A stretch of DNA of 64,000 nt from Caryophanales bacterium UBA4682 (GTDB lineage: Bacteria; Bacillota_I; Bacilli_A; RFN20; CAG-288): the NCBI GenBank assembly GCA_002404995.1, contig DHKY01000006.1:62001-126000 (forward strand), given 5' to 3'. The notes under the pieces were generated by a model. It made no database searches. It saw only the letters and a program-made list of their open reading frames with translations, and had not been told where the DNA came from. The position numbers and the translations under genes are program-made. Positions within the stretch are counted from its first letter, which is position 1; every line of letters begins with the position of its first letter. Below are positions 55,851 to 64,000 of this stretch, piece by piece.

Positions 55851-57460
55851 GTAAATCACCCAACAAATGGATTAGACGAGTCAGGATTGCTTTAGCCGGC
55901 ATCGTCGCTGTTTTTGGTTTGACTTCTTGTACAAAAAGCTTTTGTACAAACCAAGACAAAGCCAACCAGCTCTTTGCTTACTACGGAAATATCTACTCGG
56001 ATAATCAAGCTATCGATGATTCCTTCACCGATGACTTCGACTACACGGATGACAAGACCGGTGAATATGACCGCGAGAAAGTCATTAAGACCCAGAACGA
56101 GCATCGTGCCACCCTTTATTCGACAATCAGCGAAAGCAACAATATTGCATCGCTTAAAGTCGTCTACCTGAATTACAGGGACAGCAAGGCTAAAGCCTTT
56201 GCAAATGATAACTATCATTACTGGACCGATGGAACGTTAGGAAAGATTGAAGACAGTAAGCAGGCAAAAGCCGTTGCTTATCATGTTGGTATCTTTGCTG
56301 GTATCGACTATGATGTCGATAACGTCACTCCGGTCAAGGTCTCAGATCTTTGGAAAAACAGGGACAATTGGACAAAAGACGCCAGGGCCGATGCTTCTAT
56401 CGGAATTCTGAACTCTCCGTCTTCTGCTGTTCTTTCTTCCAGGAAAGACACTAGGCAGAAAGCAATCACCTCAAACACTGCCTGCATCACTCCAGTCAGT
56501 GAGAATTTTGTCCAAGGTCATGCAAAAGTCTATATTGAAGGCAAGACTTGGGGTCAGGCCTTCAAAGAATACGGATTCCTCGAAGGACTATTCGTTTATC
56601 CCTTCGCTTACATTGTCCATGTGATTTCCGAGGGATTAGGCAGGGGTGGCTGGGCACAGGTCTTAGCCATTGTTGTCATCACCTTAATCACCCGTTTATT
56701 AGCTATCGCATCTGCTTTAAGGCAGTCGAAACAGCAAAACGCTCAGCAAAAGCTTCAGCCTCAGCTGAATCAGCTGCAGCAGCTCTATCCGGAAGCATCT
56801 ACCGATAAAGAGCAGCGCCAGCAGCTCGCTAGGGCTCAGGCTCAGTTAAGGAAGAAAGCCAAAGTTCATCCCAGGCTTCCGATGATTGTCAGGATTCTTC
56901 AGTTCCCGGTCTTCATCTGTGTCTGGTCAGCATTGCAAGGCTCTGCAGCCTTGGCTTCCGGCTCAATCTTCGGATTATCTTTGACTGTACCTTATTCCAA
57001 CTGCTTCACCAAGTTCGGTACTACAGAAGGTGCATGGTTCGGAATCGTCCTCTTTGTCTTCAGGACGATTGCAAACCTCCTCTCTTCCAGGACTGGATTA
57101 TGGTTCACGAGCTGGAAGACAAAGACATTCGGTTCACAAGGCCCAGTTAAGAAAAATGATGATGGAACTATCGTTGATCCGAATAAGACTGCAAAATACA
57201 GGTCCATCGGTAGGATGGTCATCATGGTCTTCATGAGTTGGTCCGTCCCGGTTGGCCTTGGTATCTACTGGAGGCTTGGTGCTATCATCTCGATTGCCCA
57301 GACTCTTATCAGGGAAGCCGTTGCTGCCCGTAGCCGTCATAATGACAGGAAGAATACCGGAGATGGTTCTACTTTAGCAGCCATCCGTCGTTCTGCCCAT
57401 CACCAGGGAAGCAAGAAGAAAGAAAAAAAGTCATCTGAAAAGCCGCTTTGGAGGAAGTAA
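55847..57460 (+). CDS. yidC: Membrane protein insertase YidC/OxaA
   Basis: YidC inserts membrane proteins. Start at 55847 (ATGA overlap with rnpA). The N-terminus IALAGIVAVFGLTSC is a lipoprotein signal, the common form in Gram-positives. A longer than usual outside domain (about residues 25-230) precedes the insertase core: WAQVLAIVVITLITRLL, then MIV-M-ILQFPVFICVWSALQGS and SVPVGLGIYW. The C-terminal tail is basic (RSAHHQGSKKKEKKSSEK), suited to ribosome contact. Length 537 aa is on the long side. Confidence 0.94.
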   Translation: MSKSPNKWIRRVRIALAGIVAVFGLTSCTKSFCTNQDKANQLFAYYGNIYSDNQAIDDSFTDDFDYTDDKTGEYDREKVIKTQNEHRATLYSTISESNNIASLKVVYLNYRDSKAKAFANDNYHYWTDGTLGKIEDSKQAKAVAYHVGIFAGIDYDVDNVTPVKVSDLWKNRDNWTKDARADASIGILNSPSSAVLSSRKDTRQKAITSNTACITPVSENFVQGHAKVYIEGKTWGQAFKEYGFLEGLFVYPFAYIVHVISEGLGRGGWAQVLAIVVITLITRLLAIASALRQSKQQNAQQKLQPQLNQLQQLYPEASTDKEQRQQLARAQAQLRKKAKVHPRLPMIVRILQFPVFICVWSALQGSAALASGSIFGLSLTVPYSNCFTKFGTTEGAWFGIVLFVFRTIANLLSSRTGLWFTSWKTKTFGSQGPVKKNDDGTIVDPNKTAKYRSIGRMVIMVFMSWSVPVGLGIYWRLGAIISIAQTLIREAVAARSRHNDRKNTGDGSTLAAIRRSAHHQGSKKKEKKSSEKPLWRK

Positions 57461-57463
57461 ACG

Positions 57464-58111
57464 ATGAACAAATACGAAGGAAAAACAGAAGAAGAAGCCT
57501 TAAAAAAGGCTTGCGAGGAACTCGGTGTCACTGACCCGAAGACCTTGAACTACCAGGTCATCTCCGTGAAGAAGAACCTCTTCGGTTCTGTTGTCACGAT
57601 TGGCATCTATTCCATCAATGATGTCATTGTCTTCGCAGACGACTACATCAAACGTTGTCTCCATGCCCTTGGTCTAGAAGGTTCTACCGAAGCCAAATAT
57701 GAAGATGGGGTAATCAGCAGGAATATCCTTACCAACCAGAACAAGAATGTCATCGGCCGAAACGGAGATACTCTCCGTTCCATCAATGAGCTGACTCGTT
57801 CTGCCTGCTTCTCCCGCTTTGGCGGACATTACCGCATCCTTCTAAACTGTGATGGTTATAAGGAAGCTAAATATTCTAAGTTCGCTTCCATGGCCCGTCA
57901 CTATGCACGAGAAGTCGAACAGACCCATATCACTGCTATCTTAGATCCTAGGACCAGCGATGAGCGTCGTATTGTTCACCAGGTTCTCACCGGATGGCCG
58001 CATATCAAGACTCAGTCCTTAGGTACTGGCCATAAACGTCATGTCACTATCCAGTGGGTTGACTCTCCGAGTGATGCTGACTTGCTGAAAGACGTTGTCA
58101 ACAAGAGGTAG
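57464..58111 (+). CDS. jag: RNA-binding protein Jag (KhpB)
   Basis: It has the Jag N-terminal domain (YEGKTEEEALKKACEELGV), a linker, a KH domain (NQNKNVIGRNGDTLRSINELT) and an R3H domain (YAREVEQTHITAILDPRTSDERRIVHQVLT with R-x3-H). Sits right behind yidC, as in most Firmicutes, and ends in a strong terminator. 215 aa is typical. Confidence 0.95.
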   Translation: MNKYEGKTEEEALKKACEELGVTDPKTLNYQVISVKKNLFGSVVTIGIYSINDVIVFADDYIKRCLHALGLEGSTEAKYEDGVISRNILTNQNKNVIGRNGDTLRSINELTRSACFSRFGGHYRILLNCDGYKEAKYSKFASMARHYAREVEQTHITAILDPRTSDERRIVHQVLTGWPHIKTQSLGTGHKRHVTIQWVDSPSDADLLKDVVNKR

Positions 58112-58121
58112 TTTCTTTATC

Positions 58122-58148
58122 AGGCAGGAGGTTTCTCCTGCCTTTTTC
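58122..58148 (+). terminator. Terminator of the rpmH-jag operon
   Basis: AGGCAGGAG (58122-58130) pairs with CTCCTGCCT (58135-58143), followed by TTTTC. Confidence 0.92.
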
Positions 58149-58179
58149 TTTGCTCTTTTTTCTGTTATCTTATTACGAA

Positions 58180-58773
58180 ATGAGAAAAATCATCCTCTAT
58201 GATTGTGCTAAATCATCGTTAAGCGAAGAAGAAATGAGGAATACACTTCCTCCATCTGTTTTAGCACACTGTCTTTCTTACTCTTTAAAAGAAGATAAAC
58301 TGAATTCAAGGACTGCTTATTTCTTATTGCTCCGGTATAGGAAAGATAATAATATTCCAGTGGGCAGTATTTTCTTTTCCGAGCATGGGAAACCTTACAG
58401 GAAAAACGGCATCTTTTTCTCCATAAGTCACAGCAGAAACAGGATTGCTGTACTTATTTCATCAAGCGAATGTGGAATTGATATCCAAGAAGTACAAAAC
58501 AAGGATTTTGATTCAAGGTCAGAACGTGTGTTATCGCATCGTGAACGGTTGCTTTACCTTGAATCAAAAGATAAGCCTTCTTTCTTTACTTCCTGCTGGG
58601 TCAGAAAAGAAGCATACCTGAAAAGGATTGGGACCGGGATTGCTTCGTTATCAGAGCTAAAGAAAGTTGATGAGAATTTAACAATTTCTTCTATCTTGGA
58701 TAGCGAAGGAAATAAGTACTACTACGCCTACCTAAACATTGAGAAGGATGAACATTTAACTTCTACAAACTAA
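58180..58773 (+). CDS. Sfp-type 4'-phosphopantetheinyl transferase
   Basis: This enzyme attaches phosphopantetheine to carrier proteins. Sequence evidence: ISHSRNRIAVLI, then GIDIQEV with the metal Asp, and the signature CWVRKEAYLKRIGTG (W-x-KE-x3-K) near residue 155. 197 aa, start at 58180 with the Met of MRKIILYDCAKS. No acyl carrier or synthase gene lies beside it, so its partner is elsewhere. Confidence 0.9.
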   Translation: MRKIILYDCAKSSLSEEEMRNTLPPSVLAHCLSYSLKEDKLNSRTAYFLLLRYRKDNNIPVGSIFFSEHGKPYRKNGIFFSISHSRNRIAVLISSSECGIDIQEVQNKDFDSRSERVLSHRERLLYLESKDKPSFFTSCWVRKEAYLKRIGTGIASLSELKKVDENLTISSILDSEGNKYYYAYLNIEKDEHLTSTN

Positions 58774-58811
58774 TTATAGTGCTAAAATACTTATGAAAAG
58801 AGATAAATAAT

Positions 58812-58984
58812 ATGAATTCCTTATCAAAAAAAGTTGTTCAATCATCGCATCATTTTTCCTGCTTTGTTCCTTCACAAATGAAGACAAACTGAGCTATTAC
58901 TCAAAATCAGAAGGGCAATACCAACAAACCTTCTATAACAAAAAAGGAGAATCTGGCAAACCAGTATATTATCTCCATGCCTAG
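58812..58984 (+). pseudogene. Small lipopeptide-like gene with a homopolymer frameshift, ahead of the ABC operon
   Basis: A 7-A run (58826-58832) after MNSLSKK shifts the frame. With one more A the product would be MNSLSKKSCSIIASFFLLCS followed by an outside-like tail, 57 residues ending in VYYLHA and TAG at 58982-58984, with the shape of a small lipoprotein or secreted peptide. Its stop overlaps the ATG (58977) of the next gene, so it belongs to the ABC operon. Whether the indel is real is unknown. Confidence 0.55.
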
Positions 58985-60026
58985 ACTTTTTCAAAAACGC
59001 CTTAAATATTACTCAAAGCGATGTGTTCTATCCTCTGTTGTCTATTTTTTCCTTTTCTGTACACTAAACATTTTATTCTGCTTAACCTATTCTTTTTTTA
59101 GCCACATCTATCTTTTTTCTGATGGTTTTGATAATGATTTATACTATACAACACGTCTTATCAGTTCGGGAAAAGACCAGAATGAACCAATTTCAAACGA
59201 TGCCTGTTTTCTTTATGGCATTAATTCAAAAGTAGATGGGAACACGATTTCTTACACAGGATACATCCAAAACTGGTCAACCAAAAACGAAAATGGGTTA
59301 TTTATCTCAGAACGCGTTTATTACCATTTGAGCACAAACCAACCTATATCAGATAAGAACGGATGCTATGCATTATCGTCCAGTGAATCTGCAAAACAAG
59401 TTAGTTATAACGGAAAAGTATATCCAGTAACTGGAAAAATCACCTTAGCTCCAACATGGAACACAAAAACAATCTTAGAGTTCAATGGTATCAATCATAC
59501 CGATGTCACATTGATTGTGGATTCTTCTCAGTCTTATTCGGAAATCAGCGGCAATTCTTCCATTGTTTTCAAAGACAATGGAGAAAATGACTATAGCAAC
59601 TACTATGACGTTTATAAAGGATCCGAAAGGAACAAACAGGTAAAAAACGGATATAACATCTATCTTCCTTTGTTCTATGTCTGTTTTCTTGTACCTTTTA
59701 CCTTCTGTACGCTTTCTTTCACAAGGATTATCGCAGGCATGCAGAAAGATAGCAGGAATGAAATTACTGTGTTTCGTGCATTTGGCAGGAAACGCCATAA
59801 TTCATTTGGACTTGTAATGGCAGAAAGACTGCTTGAGGTTCTTGCTTCTTTCTTAGTTTCTAGCATTTTCTTCTTACCTGTTTATATCTTCGCATATCAT
59901 TTTTCGATTGGAGCAACTCTTATTTATTCCACCGTTACCCTTCTTTATGTTGTTCTGGTTGTTTTGCTTAAGTCAAACTCTGAGGTTAAGAAAGCCTATT
60001 CGCAAAAAGGAGGCCTTGTTTTATGA
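58977..60026 (+). CDS. FtsX/MacB-like ABC permease, first subunit (349 aa)
   Basis: One N-terminal helix (CVLSSVVYFFLFCTLNILFCLTYSFF), a 180-residue outside domain, then three C-terminal helices (near residues 225-245, 280-300 and 305-325) as in MacB-type permeases. Start overlaps the previous small frame and end overlaps the ATPase gene by 4 bases (ATGA). Likely half of an exporter for a peptide or lipoprotein; substrate unknown. Confidence 0.82.
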   Translation: MPRLFQKRLKYYSKRCVLSSVVYFFLFCTLNILFCLTYSFFSHIYLFSDGFDNDLYYTTRLISSGKDQNEPISNDACFLYGINSKVDGNTISYTGYIQNWSTKNENGLFISERVYYHLSTNQPISDKNGCYALSSSESAKQVSYNGKVYPVTGKITLAPTWNTKTILEFNGINHTDVTLIVDSSQSYSEISGNSSIVFKDNGENDYSNYYDVYKGSERNKQVKNGYNIYLPLFYVCFLVPFTFCTLSFTRIIAGMQKDSRNEITVFRAFGRKRHNSFGLVMAERLLEVLASFLVSSIFFLPVYIFAYHFSIGATLIYSTVTLLYVVLVVLLKSNSEVKKAYSQKGGLVL

Positions 60027-60679
60027 TCCAATTAAGCAACTTTGAAAAATCCTTTAAGTCAAAGAAAGTCTTTGACAATGTCAATTACGAATTCAAAGAT
60101 AATTTGTTTTATGGTTTAATCGGTGACTCTGGCTCTGGCAAAACAACTCTTCTCCGTCTTATTTCTCTCTTGGATAACGATTACAACGGAGTCTTAGGAA
60201 TCAATGGTCAAGACAGGAAAAATGTTTCCAAAAAAGAACAAGAAAGAATCCGTACTTCGACTTTTGGATATGTCTTCTCAGATGCTCGCCTTTTTGATTA
60301 TCTTACAATAAAAGAAAACATTATCCTTCCTTCGGTTATCCAAAAGAAAAAATATAGTGAGGAACATCTTCTGTCTCTTGCCAAGCAGAGGAAAGCAGAA
60401 GATCTTCTTGGGCGGAAGGAGGTCTCTTCCTTATCCCAGGGCGAAAAGCAACGAGTATCGATTCTTCGTGCCAGGTTACTCGACAATCCAGTCCTAATCT
60501 GTGATGAACCGACTGCCCATCTAAACGAAGAGCTTGGAAAAGAAATCACTTCTTTGCTTGCACTAGCATGTGAGAAAGAAAAGAAGCTTGTCATCATGGC
60601 AACCCATGATCAAAGCCTGACAGGTTTTTTCAATCAAGTACTTCTAGTCGGTGGAGGCAAGTTAAGTGAGCAAAGATAG
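60023..60679 (+). CDS. ABC transporter ATPase (218 aa)
   Basis: Walker A GDSGSGKTTLLRL (residue 33), Q-loop YVFSDARLFDYLT, signature SSLSQGEKQRVSILRARLL, Walker B VLICDEPTAHLNEE and switch His MATHDQSLTGF. It matches the LolD/MacB size class. It lies between two permease genes with overlaps on both sides, so the complex is ATPase plus two different membrane halves. Confidence 0.95.
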   Translation: MIQLSNFEKSFKSKKVFDNVNYEFKDNLFYGLIGDSGSGKTTLLRLISLLDNDYNGVLGINGQDRKNVSKKEQERIRTSTFGYVFSDARLFDYLTIKENIILPSVIQKKKYSEEHLLSLAKQRKAEDLLGRKEVSSLSQGEKQRVSILRARLLDNPVLICDEPTAHLNEELGKEITSLLALACEKEKKLVIMATHDQSLTGFFNQVLLVGGGKLSEQR

Positions 60680-61808
60680 CATTTCCTTATACTGGCACCT
60701 AAAAAAGAAACAGGGCCGTTCCAAATGGTTTTGGATTGGAACCATTTTGAATTTTCTCCTAATTTTTCTTCTTTCGATGAATTTTTATTTCCGACCTTAT
60801 TATCAGCATAAGAACAATTTTAGGGATAAGAATACCTTTACTGTGGAAACGATTGGGGAAATCAATTCATTTGACTCAGAAGATGTTCTTTATTCGTTTG
60901 CAAAACAAAATGCTGAAAAAGACTTAGCTGACTTAAAGCTAAAAGAGAAATGTGTGTCCTATAACTGCACATATTACTTTACTTCTGATCTTTTAGAAAT
61001 CAGTTATCTCTTCATAGAACAAGACTTTAATGTTCGGAATCTTGGCTATCTTCCAGACTCGATTGTCAACAAAATCAAAAATGGCAAGAATCTATTGATT
61101 TCTAGAGAAAAATCACAGGCAGAAACAATAAAAAACAATACAGATTTATTCCATGATGAATTTGATATAGCATACTACGATTCTAATGACTACAGAGGCA
61201 TGATTCCTTTCAATCCGACCACCCGTGCAAATCTTTTTATACTTCCTCTCTCCTACAGGAAGTCTTATAGGAACAAGAACCTGCGTTATTCAATCTATTA
61301 CACCTATCATTTAGATAGGGATCTCAAAGATTCTGAATTTAATCGGTTATGTTCTTTAGGGGGAGGAAGCAATGGAAGGATCATTCCAATATTCCAATGT
61401 TTTCTACACCCAGCAAAAGACTTCTATGCTTCCTATATTCCAATCAAAAGGACGATTCGTATTCTTCTCTATATCTGTACTATCATCTTAGCTGTCTCCC
61501 TTTTTGCAAGTTTCCTAACCGATTATCTCAAGAGGTCCGATCATCTAGAAGAAACAAGAAGGAGGGAAATTTTTGGAATGAACGAATCCAAGTTTGTTTT
61601 TGTACAAAACACTTCGATTACTTTGTCACTTTTCCTTTCGGAAATTTTCTGCCTAACCATCTATGCAATCTTCAGGATTATCTTTGAACATATTGCCGGA
61701 TTCGGCTTCTATTTCAATGCCTTATTCCTTCTGCTCTTCATCGGTGAAACGATATTCTCTATCCTTACGGAGTCGATTTTCTCCGTCCTAATTTACAGAA
61801 AAGCATAG
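60666..61808 (+). CDS. ABC permease, second subunit (380 aa)
   Basis: N-terminal helix (WFWIGTILNFLLIFLLSMNF), outside domain of about 230 residues, then three helices near residues 270-290, 315-340 and 345-370. Overlaps the ATPase gene by 14 bases. It is not closely like the 349-aa permease, so the transporter is a heterodimer. Ends near the three convergent lipoprotein genes. Confidence 0.8.
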   Translation: MSKDSISLYWHLKKKQGRSKWFWIGTILNFLLIFLLSMNFYFRPYYQHKNNFRDKNTFTVETIGEINSFDSEDVLYSFAKQNAEKDLADLKLKEKCVSYNCTYYFTSDLLEISYLFIEQDFNVRNLGYLPDSIVNKIKNGKNLLISREKSQAETIKNNTDLFHDEFDIAYYDSNDYRGMIPFNPTTRANLFILPLSYRKSYRNKNLRYSIYYTYHLDRDLKDSEFNRLCSLGGGSNGRIIPIFQCFLHPAKDFYASYIPIKRTIRILLYICTIILAVSLFASFLTDYLKRSDHLEETRRREIFGMNESKFVFVQNTSITLSLFLSEIFCLTIYAIFRIIFEHIAGFGFYFNALFLLLFIGETIFSILTESIFSVLIYRKA

Positions 61809-61836
61809 GAAGCTTAGTTTGTCTTCCCCTTATTCA

Positions 61837-62385
61837 TCATTGTTGGAATTCTTCCTTGCCGCTCCAGTACTCGTCTTGGAGTTCACAGTAGGAACTGTCC
61901 TCGACCGACTGTCCTTCTCTGTATGCTTTCTTTATCGTGTCCCGGATCTTGACTCCGTCTTCATAGGAGACCTTCCTATAGTTCGAATATCTCCTGTTGC
62001 CAAATCCAAGTCCGTTGTCCGAGAAGAACAGAACATTGACTAAGTCAGAGGATATAGAGATGGAATTATTATAATGCTCCGTAAATGCGCAGAGAATCCA
62101 CGAATGATCAGCGGCTCTTGAATCATTCTTATCCAGCTTCCTGAAATGAATTTCCTTCAACACAGGAATAATATAATTATTCGTGTCATATCGAATGCAT
62201 TCACAATAATCCTGATTCTCTTTTGTATAGTCTTCAATCTTCAATAGCTTTTCCGGATGATCCCCTACGTTTTCAATCAATGCATCTAGGGTTGCCTCTT
62301 CTTTCAACGAGCTAGAATCAGGAAAACAACCAGTGAGGAATAAAGATAATAAAAACAGACTCATCAGTTTCTTTGCATTATTCAT
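61837..62385 (-). CDS. Lipoprotein, first of three tandem paralogues (182 aa)
   Basis: Lipobox FLTGCFPDSSSLKEEATLDALIENVGDHP. The shared C-terminal block KVSYEDGVKIRDTIKKAYREG is strictly kept among all three copies. Closest to the 180-aa copy. Function unknown; the block may be an amphipathic interaction helix. A 98-base gap separates it from the next copy. Confidence 0.8.
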   Translation of the reverse strand: MNNAKKLMSLFLLSLFLTGCFPDSSSLKEEATLDALIENVGDHPEKLLKIEDYTKENQDYCECIRYDTNNYIIPVLKEIHFRKLDKNDSRAADHSWILCAFTEHYNNSISISSDLVNVLFFSDNGLGFGNRRYSNYRKVSYEDGVKIRDTIKKAYREGQSVEDSSYCELQDEYWSGKEEFQQ

Positions 62386-62483
62386 AATTCTCTATCTGCT
62401 TTCCTTTATTTATCTAATGGAATAGTCTCTTCCTTCCTAGGAGCAAGCGCATCCTACCATAAACTATCCATTATCTGATTACA

Positions 62484-63038
62484 TCATTCATTAGACTTCT
62501 TTGATTGTTCTTGAATATTCCACGCCTGTTCCTGAAGATGGCATGAGTAGTAATCAGACTCAACCATCTTACCTAGTCTGTATGCTTTCTTTATCGTATC
62601 ACGGATTTTAACACCATCTTCATAGGAGACTTTCATGTGATTTGAATATGTATCATATGACATGATACCATCGTTTGATGCCCAGAACCTGACGTTTACC
62701 AGATCATCAGCAATAAGGAACGAACTTAATCTGTCATCCAGAAAGACATCTAAATTCCAAGAAGGAGACACATTACTAGAATCGTTCTTATCCAGCTTCC
62801 TGAAATGAATCGTCTTCAACATAGGAAGGATTAGGTTCTCAGAATCATACCGGGTGCAGCCGGAATACTCGTTTTCTTTTGTTGAGTCTGAAATCCCCAA
62901 GGTAGTTTCCGGATAAGCACCAGCAGCATTTATAAGTCCATCCAAAGTAGCTGCCTCCTTAACGCCACTAGACTTTGGAAAACAGCCTGTAAGCGAAGCA
63001 AAAAGTGCCACGCAATCAATAATGAAACATTTCTTCAT
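62484..63038 (-). CDS. Lipoprotein, middle paralogue (184 aa)
   Basis: Start at 63038 gives MKKCFIIDCVALFASLTGC, with GGAGG about 14 bases upstream; the longer start at 63086 would put a charged tail before the signal. It shares AATLDGL and KVSYEDGVKIRDTIKKAY with its neighbours but is more diverged in the middle (DGIMSYDTYSN). Confidence 0.75.
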   Translation of the reverse strand: MKKCFIIDCVALFASLTGCFPKSSGVKEAATLDGLINAAGAYPETTLGISDSTKENEYSGCTRYDSENLILPMLKTIHFRKLDKNDSSNVSPSWNLDVFLDDRLSSFLIADDLVNVRFWASNDGIMSYDTYSNHMKVSYEDGVKIRDTIKKAYRLGKMVESDYYSCHLQEQAWNIQEQSKKSNE

Positions 63039-63085
63039 ATGCAATTCAGATAAACCTCCTCCTTTTCCCTTTTTTCTATAGCCCA

Positions 63086-63628
63086 TCAGCCTTGGGCAAG
63101 ACTGCTCCAGTATTCATCCTGAAGTTCACAGTAGGAGCTATCCTCGACCGGCTTTCCTTCTCTGTACGCTCTCTTTATCGTATCACGGATTTTAACACCG
63201 TCTTCATAGGAGACTTTCCTGTAGTTCGAATATCTATTATTTCCATAGCCAAGCCCATTGTCTGAGAAAAACAGAACATTTATTAAATCATCGGATAAAT
63301 AAAAAGAATGGTAATGATGGTCCGTAAATGCACATAGATTCCTAGAGTGAGCAGCTGGACCTGGATCATTCTTATTTCGTTTTTTGAAATGAATCGTCTT
63401 CAATACAGGTAAAATCAGATTGCTAGTATCATACCGATTGCATAGAGTATATCCCTGATTTTCTTTTGTATAATCCTCGATTTTCAAAGTTTTTCCTGGA
63501 TTATCTTTGGCCGATTCAATTAGAGCATCTAGGGTTGCTTCTTCTTTTAATGAATCAGATTCAGGAAAGCAACCAGTAAGAAAAAAATGCAATAGCAGAA
63601 GGTTTAGTATTTTCTTTGTTTTATTCAT
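63086..63628 (-). CDS. Lipoprotein, third paralogue (180 aa)
   Basis: MNKTKKILNLLLLHFFLTGC is the lipoprotein signal. Closely similar to the 61837-62385 copy (NGLGYGNNRYSNYRKVSYEDGVKIRDTIK). The tandem array probably grew by duplication. No function visible. Confidence 0.8.
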   Translation of the reverse strand: MNKTKKILNLLLLHFFLTGCFPESDSLKEEATLDALIESAKDNPGKTLKIEDYTKENQGYTLCNRYDTSNLILPVLKTIHFKKRNKNDPGPAAHSRNLCAFTDHHYHSFYLSDDLINVLFFSDNGLGYGNNRYSNYRKVSYEDGVKIRDTIKRAYREGKPVEDSSYCELQDEYWSSLAQG

Positions 63629-63646
63629 AAGTTTCTAATGTTTCCT

Positions 63647-64000
63647 TCATTTGCCTAATGGAATAGTCTCTTCTAATCCAGATTGGCGTAGTATAAAGCG
63701 AGTAAATATCTTCGATAGTTCCTTACGTAAACCAATCGAAGGTCTTCCCGCATGGCTATCTACATTATTGCTGTTGTCTAAGAAATGATATTTAATCGGA
63801 TGTAAGCCTCCAATATCAGATACACTGCCGTCATCATGCAAAGCCAGTGCCATCCTATCAAATACTATTTTTTCAAAAGAACTTAATTTCTTATCCATGC
63901 TCCAATTAACAGAGTCAGGATAGAAATCCTTAACAACATTATCAAAGAAATGACTATACCGATAGTTAGTATTATAGGCAACGCTAGCATAGTAATTTCT
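63647..64000 (-). CDS. C-terminal part of an uncharacterised protein, truncated by the window edge
   Basis: The frame is open from 64000, so the Met at 63898 is internal. Visible part: NYYASVAYNTNYRYSHFFDNVVKDFYPDSV..., then DRMALALHDDGSVSDIGGLHPIKYHF and a SRPSIGLRKELSKIF-like end. No family recognised. It lies upstream of the lipoprotein array on the same strand. Confidence 0.6.
   Translation of the reverse strand, partial: RNYYASVAYNTNYRYSHFFDNVVKDFYPDSVNWSMDKKLSSFEKIVFDRMALALHDDGSVSDIGGLHPIKYHFLDNSNNVDSHAGRPSIGLRKELSKIFTRFILRQSGLEETIPLGK

Overview
The window looks like a piece of an uncultivated, AT-leaning Bacilli genome (Erysipelotrichia/RF39-like gut lineage). Reasons: Gram-positive lipoproteins and ribosome binding sites, a low-GC gene set, pyruvate:ferredoxin oxidoreductase, and Firmicutes-style yaaA-recF-gyrB-gyrA-serS, rpmG-secE-nusG and rpmH-rnpA-yidC-jag blocks. 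The most striking property is the genetic code. AGG codons repeatedly stand where Met is conserved (L34 Met22, GyrB RPGMYIG, GyrA RMAQ/RYMLV, NusG VEMxMTD, the ATPase VSMGALGSD, the M6 protease HETGHM and GGLDMMD). Arg is written with CGN and AGA, and TGA is still a stop. This matches the AGG=Met code that I recall as NCBI table 34 (Enterosoma). Translations made with table 11 therefore show Arg wherever AGG occurs, and should be redone before any homology search.

Layout. 1-9.6 kb: the end of a membrane protein, then a tight minus-strand operon of a small protein, a secreted M6-type metalloprotease lipoprotein and two giant unknown paralogous proteins. 9.6-23.4 kb: an accessory region with a GC-rich intact IS30 element, a decayed IS30 copy, an IS4-like transposase remnant and an IS1595-type transposase. 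Between them lie a sirtuin, a TM2 protein and two copies of a secreted-protein plus fused ABC transporter cassette. 23.4-27.1 kb: nifJ. 27.3-38.3 kb: a dead and a live copy of an AAA/DUF4143 ATPase gene with shared paired operator-like repeats, a broken C39-like peptidase, lipoproteins, a metal P-type ATPase, an AlbA-type regulator behind a 12-bp tandem repeat, and a SmtB-like ArsR sensor.

38.3-47.7 kb is the replication/housekeeping block yaaA-recF-gyrB-gyrA-serS plus a MATE exporter. 47.7-50.3 kb holds an HNH nuclease and a small decaying membrane-protein operon. 50.4-58.1 kb holds rpmG-secE-nusG, two small-molecule kinases and rpmH-rnpA-yidC-jag. 58.1-64 kb holds a Sfp-type phosphopantetheinyl transferase, a three-gene ABC transporter preceded by a frameshifted small peptide gene, and three tandem lipoprotein paralogues. 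dnaA and dnaN are absent from their usual places. The rpmH cluster lies downstream of gyrA on the same strand, so the usual Firmicutes origin neighbourhood has been rearranged. No rRNA, tRNA or CRISPR was recognised.

Working together: the housekeeping genes cover DNA topology, repair, Ser-tRNA charging, transcription-translation coupling, RNase P and membrane insertion. The accessory genes are mostly surface and export functions (proteases, lipoproteins, ABC exporters, metal efflux) interleaved with mobile DNA.
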